Shown here piece after piece: positions 40,813-47,720 of a stretch of 47,720 bases of DNA; within the stretch, counting starts at the first letter, position 1; each line of letters starts with the position of its first letter. Origin of the DNA: Acetothermia bacterium UBA3571 (lineage in GTDB: Bacteria > Bipolaricaulota > Bipolaricaulia > Bipolaricaulales > Bipolaricaulaceae); contig DFNI01000010.1 of the NCBI GenBank assembly GCA_002375995.1, positions 1 through 47,720 of the forward strand. Direction: 5' to 3'. Position numbers and translations under genes: made by a program. Below the pieces are notes generated by a model. It was given only the letters and a program-made list of their open reading frames with translations, was not told the DNA's origin and made no database searches.

Positions 40813-42297
40813 ATGGGAAAGTGCGTGGGAGCGTTGGACCTCGGGACCACCGGCGTCCGGACCGTGCTCTTCGATTCCGCGGCGCGGGAGGTCGCCTCTG
40901 CATACCGCGAACTCCCCCTCTCCACCCCCCGCCCCGGCTGGGTGGAACAGGACCCCGAGCTCATGGTCCGCCTGGCCCTGGAGGTAATAGGAGAGGCGAT
41001 CGCCCGCGCCGGGATCCGCCCCGGGGATATCGCCGCCCTGGGGATCACCGTCCAGCGGGAGACCTCCATCGTCTGGGACCGGGAGACGGGAAAGGCCTTG
41101 CATCCGGCCATCGTGTGGCAAGACCGCCGCACCGCCCCCCGCTGTGACGAGCTCCGCCGGGACCACGGGGAGCTCATCCGGGACCGCACCGGGCTCCCCC
41201 TCGACCCCTACTTCTCCGCCACCAAGCTCGAGTGGCTCCTGGCGAACGTTCCCGGCCTCGCCGAGAAGGCGGGCAGGGGGGAGGTGGCCTTCGGCACCGT
41301 GGACTCCTGGCTCCTTTTCCGCCTCTGCGGCGTCCACGCCACCGACCCCACCAACGCCTCCCGCACCATGCTCTTCGACATCCGCCGCCTCGCTTGGGAC
41401 CCGGACCTCCTCGCCCTCTTCTCGGTCCCGGCGGGGATCCTCCCCGAGGTCCGCCCCAGCCTCTCGGAGTTCGGGGCCACGAAAGGAGAGCTTTTGGGGG
41501 CGGAGATCCCGGTGACCGGGGTGTTGGGGGACCAGCAGGCGGCCCTCTTCGGGCAGGGCGCCCTTTCCCGGGGCGGGGCCAAGGTTACCTGGGGCACCGG
41601 CGCGTTCCTCCTGATGAACACTGGGGATCGCCCCGTTCCCTCCCGTCACGGGCTCCTGACCACCGTGGCCTACGCCGCCGGGGACTGGGTCGCCTACGCC
41701 CTGGAGGGCTCCGTCTTCGTGGCCGGGGCGGCGGTCCAGTGGCTCCGGGACCTGGGCCTCATCTCCTCGGCCGCCGAATCGGAGGAGCTCGCCCGGTCGC
41801 TCGTGGGAAACGACGGCGTCTACTTCGTCCCGGCCCTGGCGGGGCTCGGGGCCCCGCATTGGGACCCCTACGCCCGGGGAACAATCGTGGGCCTCACCCG
41901 GGGGACATCCCGGGCGCACCTCGCCCGGGCGGCCCTGGAATCTATCGCCTACCAAACGACGGACCTCGTGCGGGCCATGGAGGCCGATGCCGGGATCCGC
42001 CTCGCGGAGCTCCGGGTGGACGGGGGCGCTGCCCGGAACGACTTCCTGTGCGAGTTCCAGGCCGACATCCTGGGGATTCCGGTGGTACGGCCGGAGGTCC
42101 TGGAGACCACGGCCCTCGGGGCGGCCCTGGCCGCCGGGGTCTCCGCCGGGATCTGGGAGTTTTCCGATATCCCTGAACTACTTCGGGTGGAGCGGCGGTT
42201 CGAGCCTCGGATGCCGCTGGAAGAGCGGGAGCGGCTGCACGCGGGCTGGCGGGCCGCGGTGGAGCGGGCCCGGGGTTGGGCGAAGGAGCTGGGATGA
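40813..42297 (+). CDS. glpK: Glycerol kinase
   Basis: This 494-residue FGGY kinase phosphorylates glycerol at O3. Signature segments are DLGTTGVR at the N-terminus, QRETSIVWDRETG, WQDRRTAP, the substrate loop TKLEWLL, GDQQAALFGQG and the FGGY-2 region VDGGAARNDFLCEFQADILG. The ATG at 40813 is chosen from the MGKCVGALDLG opening and upstream GAGGAAA. It starts an operon with overlapping ATGA/TTGA junctions, all devoted to glycerol 3-phosphate oxidation. Confidence 0.94.
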   Translation: MGKCVGALDLGTTGVRTVLFDSAAREVASAYRELPLSTPRPGWVEQDPELMVRLALEVIGEAIARAGIRPGDIAALGITVQRETSIVWDRETGKALHPAIVWQDRRTAPRCDELRRDHGELIRDRTGLPLDPYFSATKLEWLLANVPGLAEKAGRGEVAFGTVDSWLLFRLCGVHATDPTNASRTMLFDIRRLAWDPDLLALFSVPAGILPEVRPSLSEFGATKGELLGAEIPVTGVLGDQQAALFGQGALSRGGAKVTWGTGAFLLMNTGDRPVPSRHGLLTTVAYAAGDWVAYALEGSVFVAGAAVQWLRDLGLISSAAESEELARSLVGNDGVYFVPALAGLGAPHWDPYARGTIVGLTRGTSRAHLARAALESIAYQTTDLVRAMEADAGIRLAELRVDGGAARNDFLCEFQADILGIPVVRPEVLETTALGAALAAGVSAGIWEFSDIPELLRVERRFEPRMPLEERERLHAGWRAAVERARGWAKELG

Positions 42298-43721
42298 GGA
42301 TCGCGGTAATCGGCGCCGGGGCTGTGGGGGCACTGATCGCCCGGGAGCTCTGCCGCTATGAAGCGGAGGTGATCCTCTTCGAGCGGGAGCCGGACGTGGG
42401 CTGGGGCGTCACCAAGGCGAACTCCGGCATCGTCCACGCTGGCTTCCACGACGAGCCGGGGACCGTGAGGGCCCGGTTCTGCGCCCTGGGAAACGCGCTC
42501 TTCCCCGAGCTCGCCGCGGAGCTCGATATCCCCTTCCGCCGCACCGGAGCCTACGTCCTCGCGTTCACAAAGGGTGAGTTCTCGACCCTTCGGGAACTCT
42601 TGGTCCAAGGCGAGGCGAACGGCGTCCCGGGCCTCGAGATCCACCGCCGCGAGGAGGTCCTCGCCCAGGAGCCTTGGGTGAACCCCGAGGTGGTGGGGGG
42701 GCTCTGGGCCCCCACCGTGGGGATCACCCTCCCTTGGGAGCTAGCCATCGCGGCCACCGAGAACGCCCTTAAAAACGGGCTAGAGCTCCACCTTTCCGAG
42801 CCCGTGGTGGGGATCGAAGTCTCCAGGGGGCGGGTCCGGGCGGTGCGCACGGACAGAGGCCGCTACCCCGTGGACGCGGCCGTGAACGCCGCTGGGCTCT
42901 TCGCCGACCGCATCGCCCAGATGGCGGGCCTCGACGGCCTCTTCCTCCATCCCCGCCGCGGCGAGTACGTGCTTTTGGACGAGACCACCGGGAGCTTGGT
43001 AAACGCTGTCCTCTTCCCCGCCCCCACGCCTGTTTCCAAGGGGATCCTCGTCCTCCCCACCGTGGAGGGTGGACTGCTTTTGGGGCCCAACGCCCGGGAC
43101 CTTCCTTCGGACGCCCGGGAGGCTACGGAGACCACCCGGGAGGGGCTCGAAGAGGTGATCGCCGGGGCAAAGCACCTGGTCCCCGGCCTTCCGCTCCACA
43201 AAACGGTGAAGACCTTCGCCGGGCTCCGGCCCGAGTCCCCTCAAAAGGACTTCGTCCTCGGGGAAACAAAGGTGGCGAGGTTCTACCAGGCGGCGGCGAT
43301 GCGCTCCCCGGGCCTCACCGCGGCCCCGGCCGTCGCGCGGTGGCTCGCCCGCGAGATCGCTCTGGCCCACGGGCTGCGGGAGAAGGGGAACTTCAACCCG
43401 AAGAGGACGCGGATTCCACACCCTGCGGATCTCCCCGAGGAGGAGTGGGCACGCCTGATCAGGGAGGATCCCCGGTGGGGGCGGATCGTGTGCTTCTGCA
43501 ATCGGGTGACGGAGGGGGAGATCGTGGAGGCGATCCGCCGGGGAGCGCGGACCCTGGACGGGGTCAAGTTCCGCACCCGGGCGGGGTTCGGACGCTGCCA
43601 GGGCGGCTTCTGTACCGACCGGATCCTCGCGATCCTCGCCCGGGAGCTGGGGGTGGCCCCCTGGGAGGTGACCGCCCGGGGCGGGGGTTCCCGGATGGTC
43701 CTGGGGGAGGTGCGGCCTTGA
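42294..43721 (+). CDS. GlpA-like FAD glycerol-3-phosphate dehydrogenase
   Basis: This 475-residue FAD oxidoreductase starts with the Rossmann motif IAVIGAGAVGALIAREL. It then has KANSGIVHAGFHDEPG and the DAO-fold VDAAVNAAGLFADRIA. The C-terminal BFD-type [2Fe-2S] domain is C-F-C...CQGGFC (about 400-440). This layout is that of GlpA-type anaerobic G3P dehydrogenases in thermophilic and clostridial genomes. It overlaps glpK by ATGA and the next gene by TTGA. It would oxidise G3P to DHAP and pass electrons to its partners; the acceptor is unknown. Confidence 0.85.
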   Translation: MRIAVIGAGAVGALIARELCRYEAEVILFEREPDVGWGVTKANSGIVHAGFHDEPGTVRARFCALGNALFPELAAELDIPFRRTGAYVLAFTKGEFSTLRELLVQGEANGVPGLEIHRREEVLAQEPWVNPEVVGGLWAPTVGITLPWELAIAATENALKNGLELHLSEPVVGIEVSRGRVRAVRTDRGRYPVDAAVNAAGLFADRIAQMAGLDGLFLHPRRGEYVLLDETTGSLVNAVLFPAPTPVSKGILVLPTVEGGLLLGPNARDLPSDAREATETTREGLEEVIAGAKHLVPGLPLHKTVKTFAGLRPESPQKDFVLGETKVARFYQAAAMRSPGLTAAPAVARWLAREIALAHGLREKGNFNPKRTRIPHPADLPEEEWARLIREDPRWGRIVCFCNRVTEGEIVEAIRRGARTLDGVKFRTRAGFGRCQGGFCTDRILAILARELGVAPWEVTARGGGSRMVLGEVRP

Positions 43722-44962
43722 GGGTATACGCCGTGGATGTCCTCGTGATCGGCGCCGGGGCGGCGGGGATGGCCGCCGCGGCGGCCGCGGCCCGGGAGGG
43801 GGCCCGGACCGTGCTCCTCGAACGGGGGGAGCGGCTCGGAGGCGTATTGGAACAATGCATTCACCCGGGGTTCGGCCTCCACCGCTACCGCGAGGAGCTC
43901 ACCGGCCCGGAGTTCGCCCATCGGCTCCGGGGGGAGCTGGAGGACTCCGGCGCCGACGTCCTCACCGGGATCACCGCTCTGGAGGTGTTCCCCGATGGGC
44001 CCAAGGTGAAGGCCGTGTCTCCCCGGGGCCTGAAGGCCTTCAGCCCCAAGGCGGTGGTATGGGCCGCGGGAGCCCGGGAGCGGCCCTTCGGGGCGCTCAG
44101 GATCCCGGGGACGAGGCCTGCAGGGATCTTCACCGCCGGGTTGGCCCAGAGGCTCTTGGACCTGGAGGGTTTCCTCCCGGGGAAACGGGCGGTGATTTTG
44201 GGCTCGGGGGACATCGGCCTCATCATGGCGCGGAGGTTGCACCTGGAGGGGGTGGAGGTGGCGGCGGTGCTGGAGATCCAGCCCTTCCCCGGGGGGCTCA
44301 CCCGGAACGTGGTCCAGTGCCTCCACGATTTCGGAATCCCGCTTCTCCTCTCCCACACCGTGGCCGAGGTCCACGGGAGGGAACGCCTCACCGGGATTAC
44401 GGCGGTCCGGGTGGATGAGCATCGGCGCCCGATCCCGGGAACGGAAAGGCATATCGAGGCCGATACGCTGATCCTCTCCGTGGGCCTCATCCCCGAAGTG
44501 CGGCCCATCGAGGGCCTCGTGGCGCTGGACCCGGTGAACCGGGGCCCCCGGGTGAACGGGTGGCTCCAGACCGAGGCTCCCTGGCTCTTCGCCGCGGGGA
44601 ACTGCGTGGCGGTGTTCGACCTGGTGGACACGGTGGCGGAGCTCGGGGAGCGGGCCGGGGCCGCGGCGGCCCGTTACGCCGTGGGAGAGCTCCCCGCGGG
44701 AAAAAAGGTGCCCCTGGTGCGGGGGGAGAACGTGACCGCCCTCGTCCCCAGTTACCTGGACGGGGCCGCGGAGGGGGCGAGGATTTATTTGCGGGTCCCC
44801 CGGCCCTTGGAGGGGGTCACGGTGGACCTGGGCGGGGTGGTGCGCCGGCCGGTACGGGTAGCCCGACCGGCGGAGATGATCGGGATCACTCTGGACGGGG
44901 ATGCCCTTTCCGAGCTTTCCCGGAGGGAAGAGATCGTGGTCGAGGTGAAAAGATCGGGATGA
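43718..44962 (+). CDS. FAD/NAD-dependent oxidoreductase of glycerol cluster
   Basis: This 414-residue flavoprotein has two dinucleotide folds: DVLVIGAGAAGMAAAAAA near the N-terminus and VILGSGDIGLIMARRLHLEG in the middle. The segment EQCIHPGFGLHRYREELTGPEFA is typical of the oxidoreductases that accompany GlpA-like enzymes. The start is a TTG (43718-43720) with a GGGGGAGGTG site. A later GTG is possible. It likely transfers electrons between the G3P dehydrogenase and NAD or a quinone-like carrier. It overlaps the DUF1667 gene by ATGA. Confidence 0.8.
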   Translation: MRVYAVDVLVIGAGAAGMAAAAAAAREGARTVLLERGERLGGVLEQCIHPGFGLHRYREELTGPEFAHRLRGELEDSGADVLTGITALEVFPDGPKVKAVSPRGLKAFSPKAVVWAAGARERPFGALRIPGTRPAGIFTAGLAQRLLDLEGFLPGKRAVILGSGDIGLIMARRLHLEGVEVAAVLEIQPFPGGLTRNVVQCLHDFGIPLLLSHTVAEVHGRERLTGITAVRVDEHRRPIPGTERHIEADTLILSVGLIPEVRPIEGLVALDPVNRGPRVNGWLQTEAPWLFAAGNCVAVFDLVDTVAELGERAGAAAARYAVGELPAGKKVPLVRGENVTALVPSYLDGAAEGARIYLRVPRPLEGVTVDLGGVVRRPVRVARPAEMIGITLDGDALSELSRREEIVVEVKRSG

Positions 44963-45318
44963 GCGAGAAAAAGCTCGTTTGCGTTTCGTGTCCCATGGGG
45001 TGTGAGCTCACAGTAGTGCTCGAGGGAAAAGAGGTGGTCTCCGTCTCGGGGAACCGCTGTCCCCGGGGGGAGGAATACGCCCGGGCCGAGGCGGTGGAGC
45101 CGCGGCGGGTGCTCATGACGCTGGTGCGGGTGGAAGGCGGGATGGACCGGGTGGTGTCGGTGAAGACCGATCGTCCCATCCCCCTGAGGCTCTTCCCCAA
45201 AGCGATGGAACGCGTGCGGGAACTTTCGGTGAAAGCCCCCGTCACGATCGGCACCGTGGTCGAGAAGGACTTCCTCACCACCGGAGCGAACCTGATCGCC
45301 ACCCGCTTTGCCCGTTGA
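44959..45318 (+). CDS. DUF1667 protein, partner of G3P oxidation
   Basis: This 119-residue protein has four Cys likely for metal or Fe-S binding: VCVSCPMGCELTVV near residues 7-14 and GNRCPRGEEYA near 35. The rest is the family-typical RRVLMTLVRVEGG and VSVKTDRPIPLRLFPKAMERV. The family reliably sits last in glpK-dehydrogenase-oxidoreductase clusters and may carry electrons or help assembly; no direct assay is known to me. The ATG overlaps the preceding gene. A small CCCACCTGTGGG hairpin follows. Confidence 0.85.
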   Translation: MSEKKLVCVSCPMGCELTVVLEGKEVVSVSGNRCPRGEEYARAEAVEPRRVLMTLVRVEGGMDRVVSVKTDRPIPLRLFPKAMERVRELSVKAPVTIGTVVEKDFLTTGANLIATRFAR

Positions 45319-45703
45319 TAGACCCACCTGTGGGATTTCGTTCCAAATCCTTAGAGTGAAGCCATAAAGTCACTGACGGTACGGCCCTTCCCCTCGGCGT
45401 TTGCGGCAAGGCGGAGTGGGGGCAGAGACGCTCTGGCTCCGCCGTGCCGCGGTGCCCCGGATCGGGGGGAACGGCGTCCCCGGGGCGAGTACCCTTCTCC
45501 TAAACGCCGCCGAATCCAGCGGCGGACCCGTGGCCATCAATCCCCGAGCCCTCATCCGGGAATCCCCGAACGCGCCATCAGGAGCACCGCCCAAAAGGGG
45601 AGGGACGGGTGATGTACCCGGTCCATTGGAAAGCCAATGCCCGGCGGAAAGATGTCAAGGGCGACGTCGTTTAGATGTCCGGAGGGATACATTCTGGGAC
45701 CAT
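45319..45703. other. Hairpin-rich region with no convincing gene
   Basis: Open frames here are low-complexity and match no family. Several strong stems occur. GGCGGAG (45410-45416) pairs with CTCCGCC around an inner CAGAG/CTCTG; CCGCCG/CGGCGG flanks AATCCAG; CATTGG/CCAATG lies around AAAG (45624-45639); GATGTC/GACGTC lies around AAGGGC. It could be a structured RNA, or decayed sequence. No SRP, tmRNA or RNase P signature was found by eye. Confidence 0.3.
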
Positions 45704-45731
45704 TTGACCCCCGCGGCTGGGAGAATATAAG
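45704..45731 (+). promoter_or_regulatory. Sigma-70-like promoter of the secreted Cys-pair protein
   Basis: TTGACC (45704-45709), 16-base spacer, TATAAG (45726-45731). The start codon at 45792 with a GGAG site lies 60 bases further on. Confidence 0.5.
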
Positions 45732-45791
45732 ATGTACACGACCCGTTTGGGCTTTATAGTTGGGAACCGGGATGGTGGAGGTGGAGCTCTG

Positions 45792-47321
45792 ATGAAACCC
45801 CGGCGCGTCCTGCTCTTGATTATTGGGCTGCTTCCAGTCGGATTAATTGCGTTCACGGGCGATTTAAGTGGCTCGATCACGGCCTCGCTGCGGATTTTCC
45901 CCATACCGAAGATCTCCGAAGGGACGTTGACCCTTTCCGCAACGGTGGCTGGGTGGAACCTCTCTCTCATCTCCGACTGGACGGATAACGTTTGGACCTC
46001 TCAGCAGCTCTCCCTATCCGGCACGGTATCGTCCGTCCGGGTGGAGGCCGGGGTGGAGTTCGTTGTGCGGGACGTGGCCTATGGTAAGGCGTGGACAACG
46101 TGCGAGCTGCCCCTGTCGGGGGAAGAGAGCTACCTGCGTGTCGGGGCGCGTCACTGGGGAAGTGTGACAGCGTACGATGATGAAGACCTTGAAGCGTACG
46201 GCCCGTTGCCGTGCGCCGTGGTGGATACGGCGTTGCTGCCCTGGTACGAGAAGAAAGAGTTGTACGAGGGGAAAGTCCTCTACGTAGAGGCGTACACTTA
46301 TACGGTGAGCTTGATCGCGCCGGATTATTACATCATCTACGCGCCCGCCGGATACGCGGGGCAGCACTTCGAGATCCACATCATGGGGGAGGCCCTCAAA
46401 GCCTTAGAGGAGAAGTATGGACCGATCTCCACGTGGCCCGTCGGCAGTTGGAGACCCGTTTGCGTGTGGGGAGAGATCGTGACCTTCCTCGCGCCGTCAT
46501 GGTATCGCAATTACGACTCGCCGGGGATCGTGCTCTCGGATGCCGCCGATGCCGAGCGCCTCCGCTTCGGGAAATGTCCCATGGGAGCCTCGTCACAGGG
46601 GATAGGCTCCCTGCTGAATTACCGGGGCGAGTTCGTGTGGCCCCCCATCACCATCACCGTGGACCTCTTCGACTGCTGTGGGGGCACCTTCTTCAAAGGG
46701 GTGGAGGTGACGTTGTCCGATGTCGCGGGTTGTGGTGGGACCACGTGGGAGGCCGGGTTCACCTTGACCAAATACAACGGGTTCGAGGCGGGATATGTGC
46801 TGCTCGAAGGCCTCGAACTCCCCTGCTGCGGCATCACCTTGACCCTCAGAGCAGAGTTCACCGCTGAGGGGAAGGGGGTCGCCGTGGAGCCGGAGTGGGG
46901 AGATCTCGCCGCTGGCTGCGTGGGGATATACGGCGATGTGGTGTGGAACGAGGGCACAATAGAAGAATGGGAGCTCTACGGGTTCGAGCTCGAATGCGCT
47001 TTCGACGCTGTGGAGCTCAGGAACATCACGGCCTGCGATCCCGCCAAGATGGAGGAACTGACCGGCATAACCTTCCGCGAAGGTGAGTTCGAGTACCTCC
47101 AGTTGACCTATGATGCCGGCGGATGCTGCGGCAGAGATCTCACGTTCTCGAGCGGGCTCTGGTTCGGGAACGCGGGGGCGCTGTTCGGCGTGCAGCGGGT
47201 CTATTTGGGCCTGGGCCTCCCCATCTCCGGCGGATTCTCGGCCACCGTGGAGGCACAATGGGATCTCTCGGGCACTCCACCTCTCGAATTCCTCGATATC
47301 GTCTGGAAGCTGGAATTTTGA
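45792..47321 (+). CDS. Secreted Cys-pair-rich protein, possible outer-membrane barrel
   Basis: This 509-residue protein starts with a signal sequence (RRVLLLIIGLLPVGLIAF). It has alternating hydrophobic/polar strands (LTLSATVAGWNLSLISDWT, LSLSGTVSSVRVEAGVEFVV) throughout. It ends in ...DIVWKLEF, an aromatic C-terminus as in outer-membrane barrels. In the middle (about 155-260) a domain with VLYVEAYTYTVSL, YYIIYAP and VCVWGEIVTFLAP looks like an OB-type insert. Cys-Cys pairs occur in FDCCGGTFF, ELPCCG and GGCCGRD. No known family was recognised. It is the last gene before the right IS remnant and has its own promoter. Surface structure or adhesion is only a guess. Confidence 0.55.
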   Translation: MKPRRVLLLIIGLLPVGLIAFTGDLSGSITASLRIFPIPKISEGTLTLSATVAGWNLSLISDWTDNVWTSQQLSLSGTVSSVRVEAGVEFVVRDVAYGKAWTTCELPLSGEESYLRVGARHWGSVTAYDDEDLEAYGPLPCAVVDTALLPWYEKKELYEGKVLYVEAYTYTVSLIAPDYYIIYAPAGYAGQHFEIHIMGEALKALEEKYGPISTWPVGSWRPVCVWGEIVTFLAPSWYRNYDSPGIVLSDAADAERLRFGKCPMGASSQGIGSLLNYRGEFVWPPITITVDLFDCCGGTFFKGVEVTLSDVAGCGGTTWEAGFTLTKYNGFEAGYVLLEGLELPCCGITLTLRAEFTAEGKGVAVEPEWGDLAAGCVGIYGDVVWNEGTIEEWELYGFELECAFDAVELRNITACDPAKMEELTGITFREGEFEYLQLTYDAGGCCGRDLTFSSGLWFGNAGALFGVQRVYLGLGLPISGGFSATVEAQWDLSGTPPLEFLDIVWKLEF

Positions 47322-47420
47322 ATCTGTAGCTTCCAACAACCGCGGGATCGTGGGTTTGACCGCCAACGGTCTTCGGTCCAGGTATATCGCGGGAGACATG
47401 GGAGCGGCGGGCGATCCCAT

Positions 47421-47720
47421 ACCCAAATTTGACACTGCGAGACAGAAATTTCCCTTAAGATCAACATTTTCGGAGCTAGCAAGCCCACGTACCCACTACA
47501 GCTCCACCACCCGCGGCGGCACCACCACCCCCGCCGCCCGAAACCCTTGGTAGGCTTGTCCACAAGCTCCGTGCGAGCCAAATAGGGCTTGCCCTTGACC
47601 TCCAAGTGCACCGCCTTCACCCGCCTAAGATCCGAAAGCACCTCCTGGAACCTCCCCCCCACCCCCCCCCCCCCCCCGCCTCCCCTCACGCCCCACCTCC
47701 AGAAGAATCCCCAGGAAACA
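47421..47720 (-). mobile_element. Inverted second copy of the IS1634-like end
   Basis: The complement of this stretch matches about 248-549, starting at the same terminal ACCCAAATTTGACAC sequence. It runs off the window. A 16-C run (47664-47679) and a one-base indel relative to the left copy break the frame; they may be real decay or low-quality terminal sequence. Confidence 0.6.
47496..47720 (-). pseudogene. Frameshifted IS1634-like transposase C-terminus
   Basis: On the minus strand the peptide VKAVHLEVKGKPYLARTEL is shared with the left copy, but one base is missing after it, so the last residues are in another frame before the stop at 47496-47498. Upstream toward the window edge the frame is spoiled by a homopolymer. 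It is a partial, non-functional copy or a sequencing artefact. Confidence 0.5.

Noticed and set aside
45480..45590. c-di-AMP (ydaO-type) riboswitch before the secreted protein
   Set aside because: The conserved CCGUCAGCU-type core is not present and a promoter lies downstream of the region.
45319..45703. RNase P, tmRNA or SRP RNA
   Set aside because: None of their conserved sequence elements could be found on either strand.
45401..45730. Possible gene of 109 residues in the hairpin-rich region
   Set aside because: Arg/Gly/Pro-rich with no family motif or ribosome-binding site.
1..47720. CRISPR arrays, tRNA and rRNA genes
   Set aside because: No regularly spaced repeats, cloverleaf or rRNA-like sequence was seen by eye.

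Overview
The window is a stretch of GC-rich bacterial chromosome. It encodes AccA/AccD, DisA, ClpC, RadA, L25, YidD, PgsA and MutS, packed tightly, with many 4-base ATGA or TTGA start/stop overlaps and frequent GTG or TTG starts. The gene mix is an acetyl-CoA synthetase next to an acetate channel, a [NiFe]-hydrogenase maturation protease, an anaerobic glycerol-oxidation cluster, many zinc and Cys-rich proteins, and an archaeal-type Pus10. That suits an anaerobic, perhaps thermophilic, deep-branching bacterium. A Bipolaricaulota/Acetothermia-like candidate phylum is a reasonable guess, but it is inference only; no 16S rRNA or tRNA was seen.

Left edge (1-4240), accessory: a 3' remnant of an IS1634-like element; a strikingly AT-rich two-gene module on the minus strand (response-regulator-like protein plus histidine-kinase-like ATPase with a Cys4 cluster); a truncated IS481-like transposase; and an intact IS66-type element with 27-bp terminal repeats. 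A second copy of the IS1634-like end lies inverted at the right edge (47421-47720), so the chromosomal segment sits between inverted IS ends. Both copies run off the window.

Core 4291-17080, mostly plus strand: AmrS-type radical SAM protein, TrmH-like methyltransferase, M20 amidohydrolase, (minus) retropepsin-like protease and YidD, then GlmU with a degenerate uridylyltransferase half, a long PRPP synthetase, L25, Pth, and the clpC-radA-disA-punA series. 17199-19641 holds a Cys-rich secreted protein and a DsbD.

24159 down to 19630, minus strand: one overlapping operon, DUF502 membrane protein, accD, accA, Crp/Fnr regulator, HycI-like protease, DUF922 protease. Divergent from it, acs and satP form an acetate uptake/activation pair ended by two clear terminators. 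Then come a DUF401 permease, a Zn-ribbon protein, pgsA, mutS, a PAS-PAS-HD-GYP protein, Pus10 and a D-aminoacylase. A padR-ABC exporter operon (minus) has a candidate operator. It is followed by a small secreted protein, a DUF1385 membrane protein, a PHP phosphoesterase, and a four-gene glycerol operon (glpK, GlpA-like, FAD/NAD oxidoreductase, DUF1667). The last unique region is a hairpin-rich stretch with no convincing gene, followed by a promoter and a secreted Cys-pair-rich protein ending like an outer-membrane barrel.

The points most worth following are the AT-rich kinase/regulator module, the bacterial Pus10, the GlmU that has lost its nucleotidyltransferase residues, the DisA with an altered DGA motif, the structured region 45319-45703, and the short-leader promoters.
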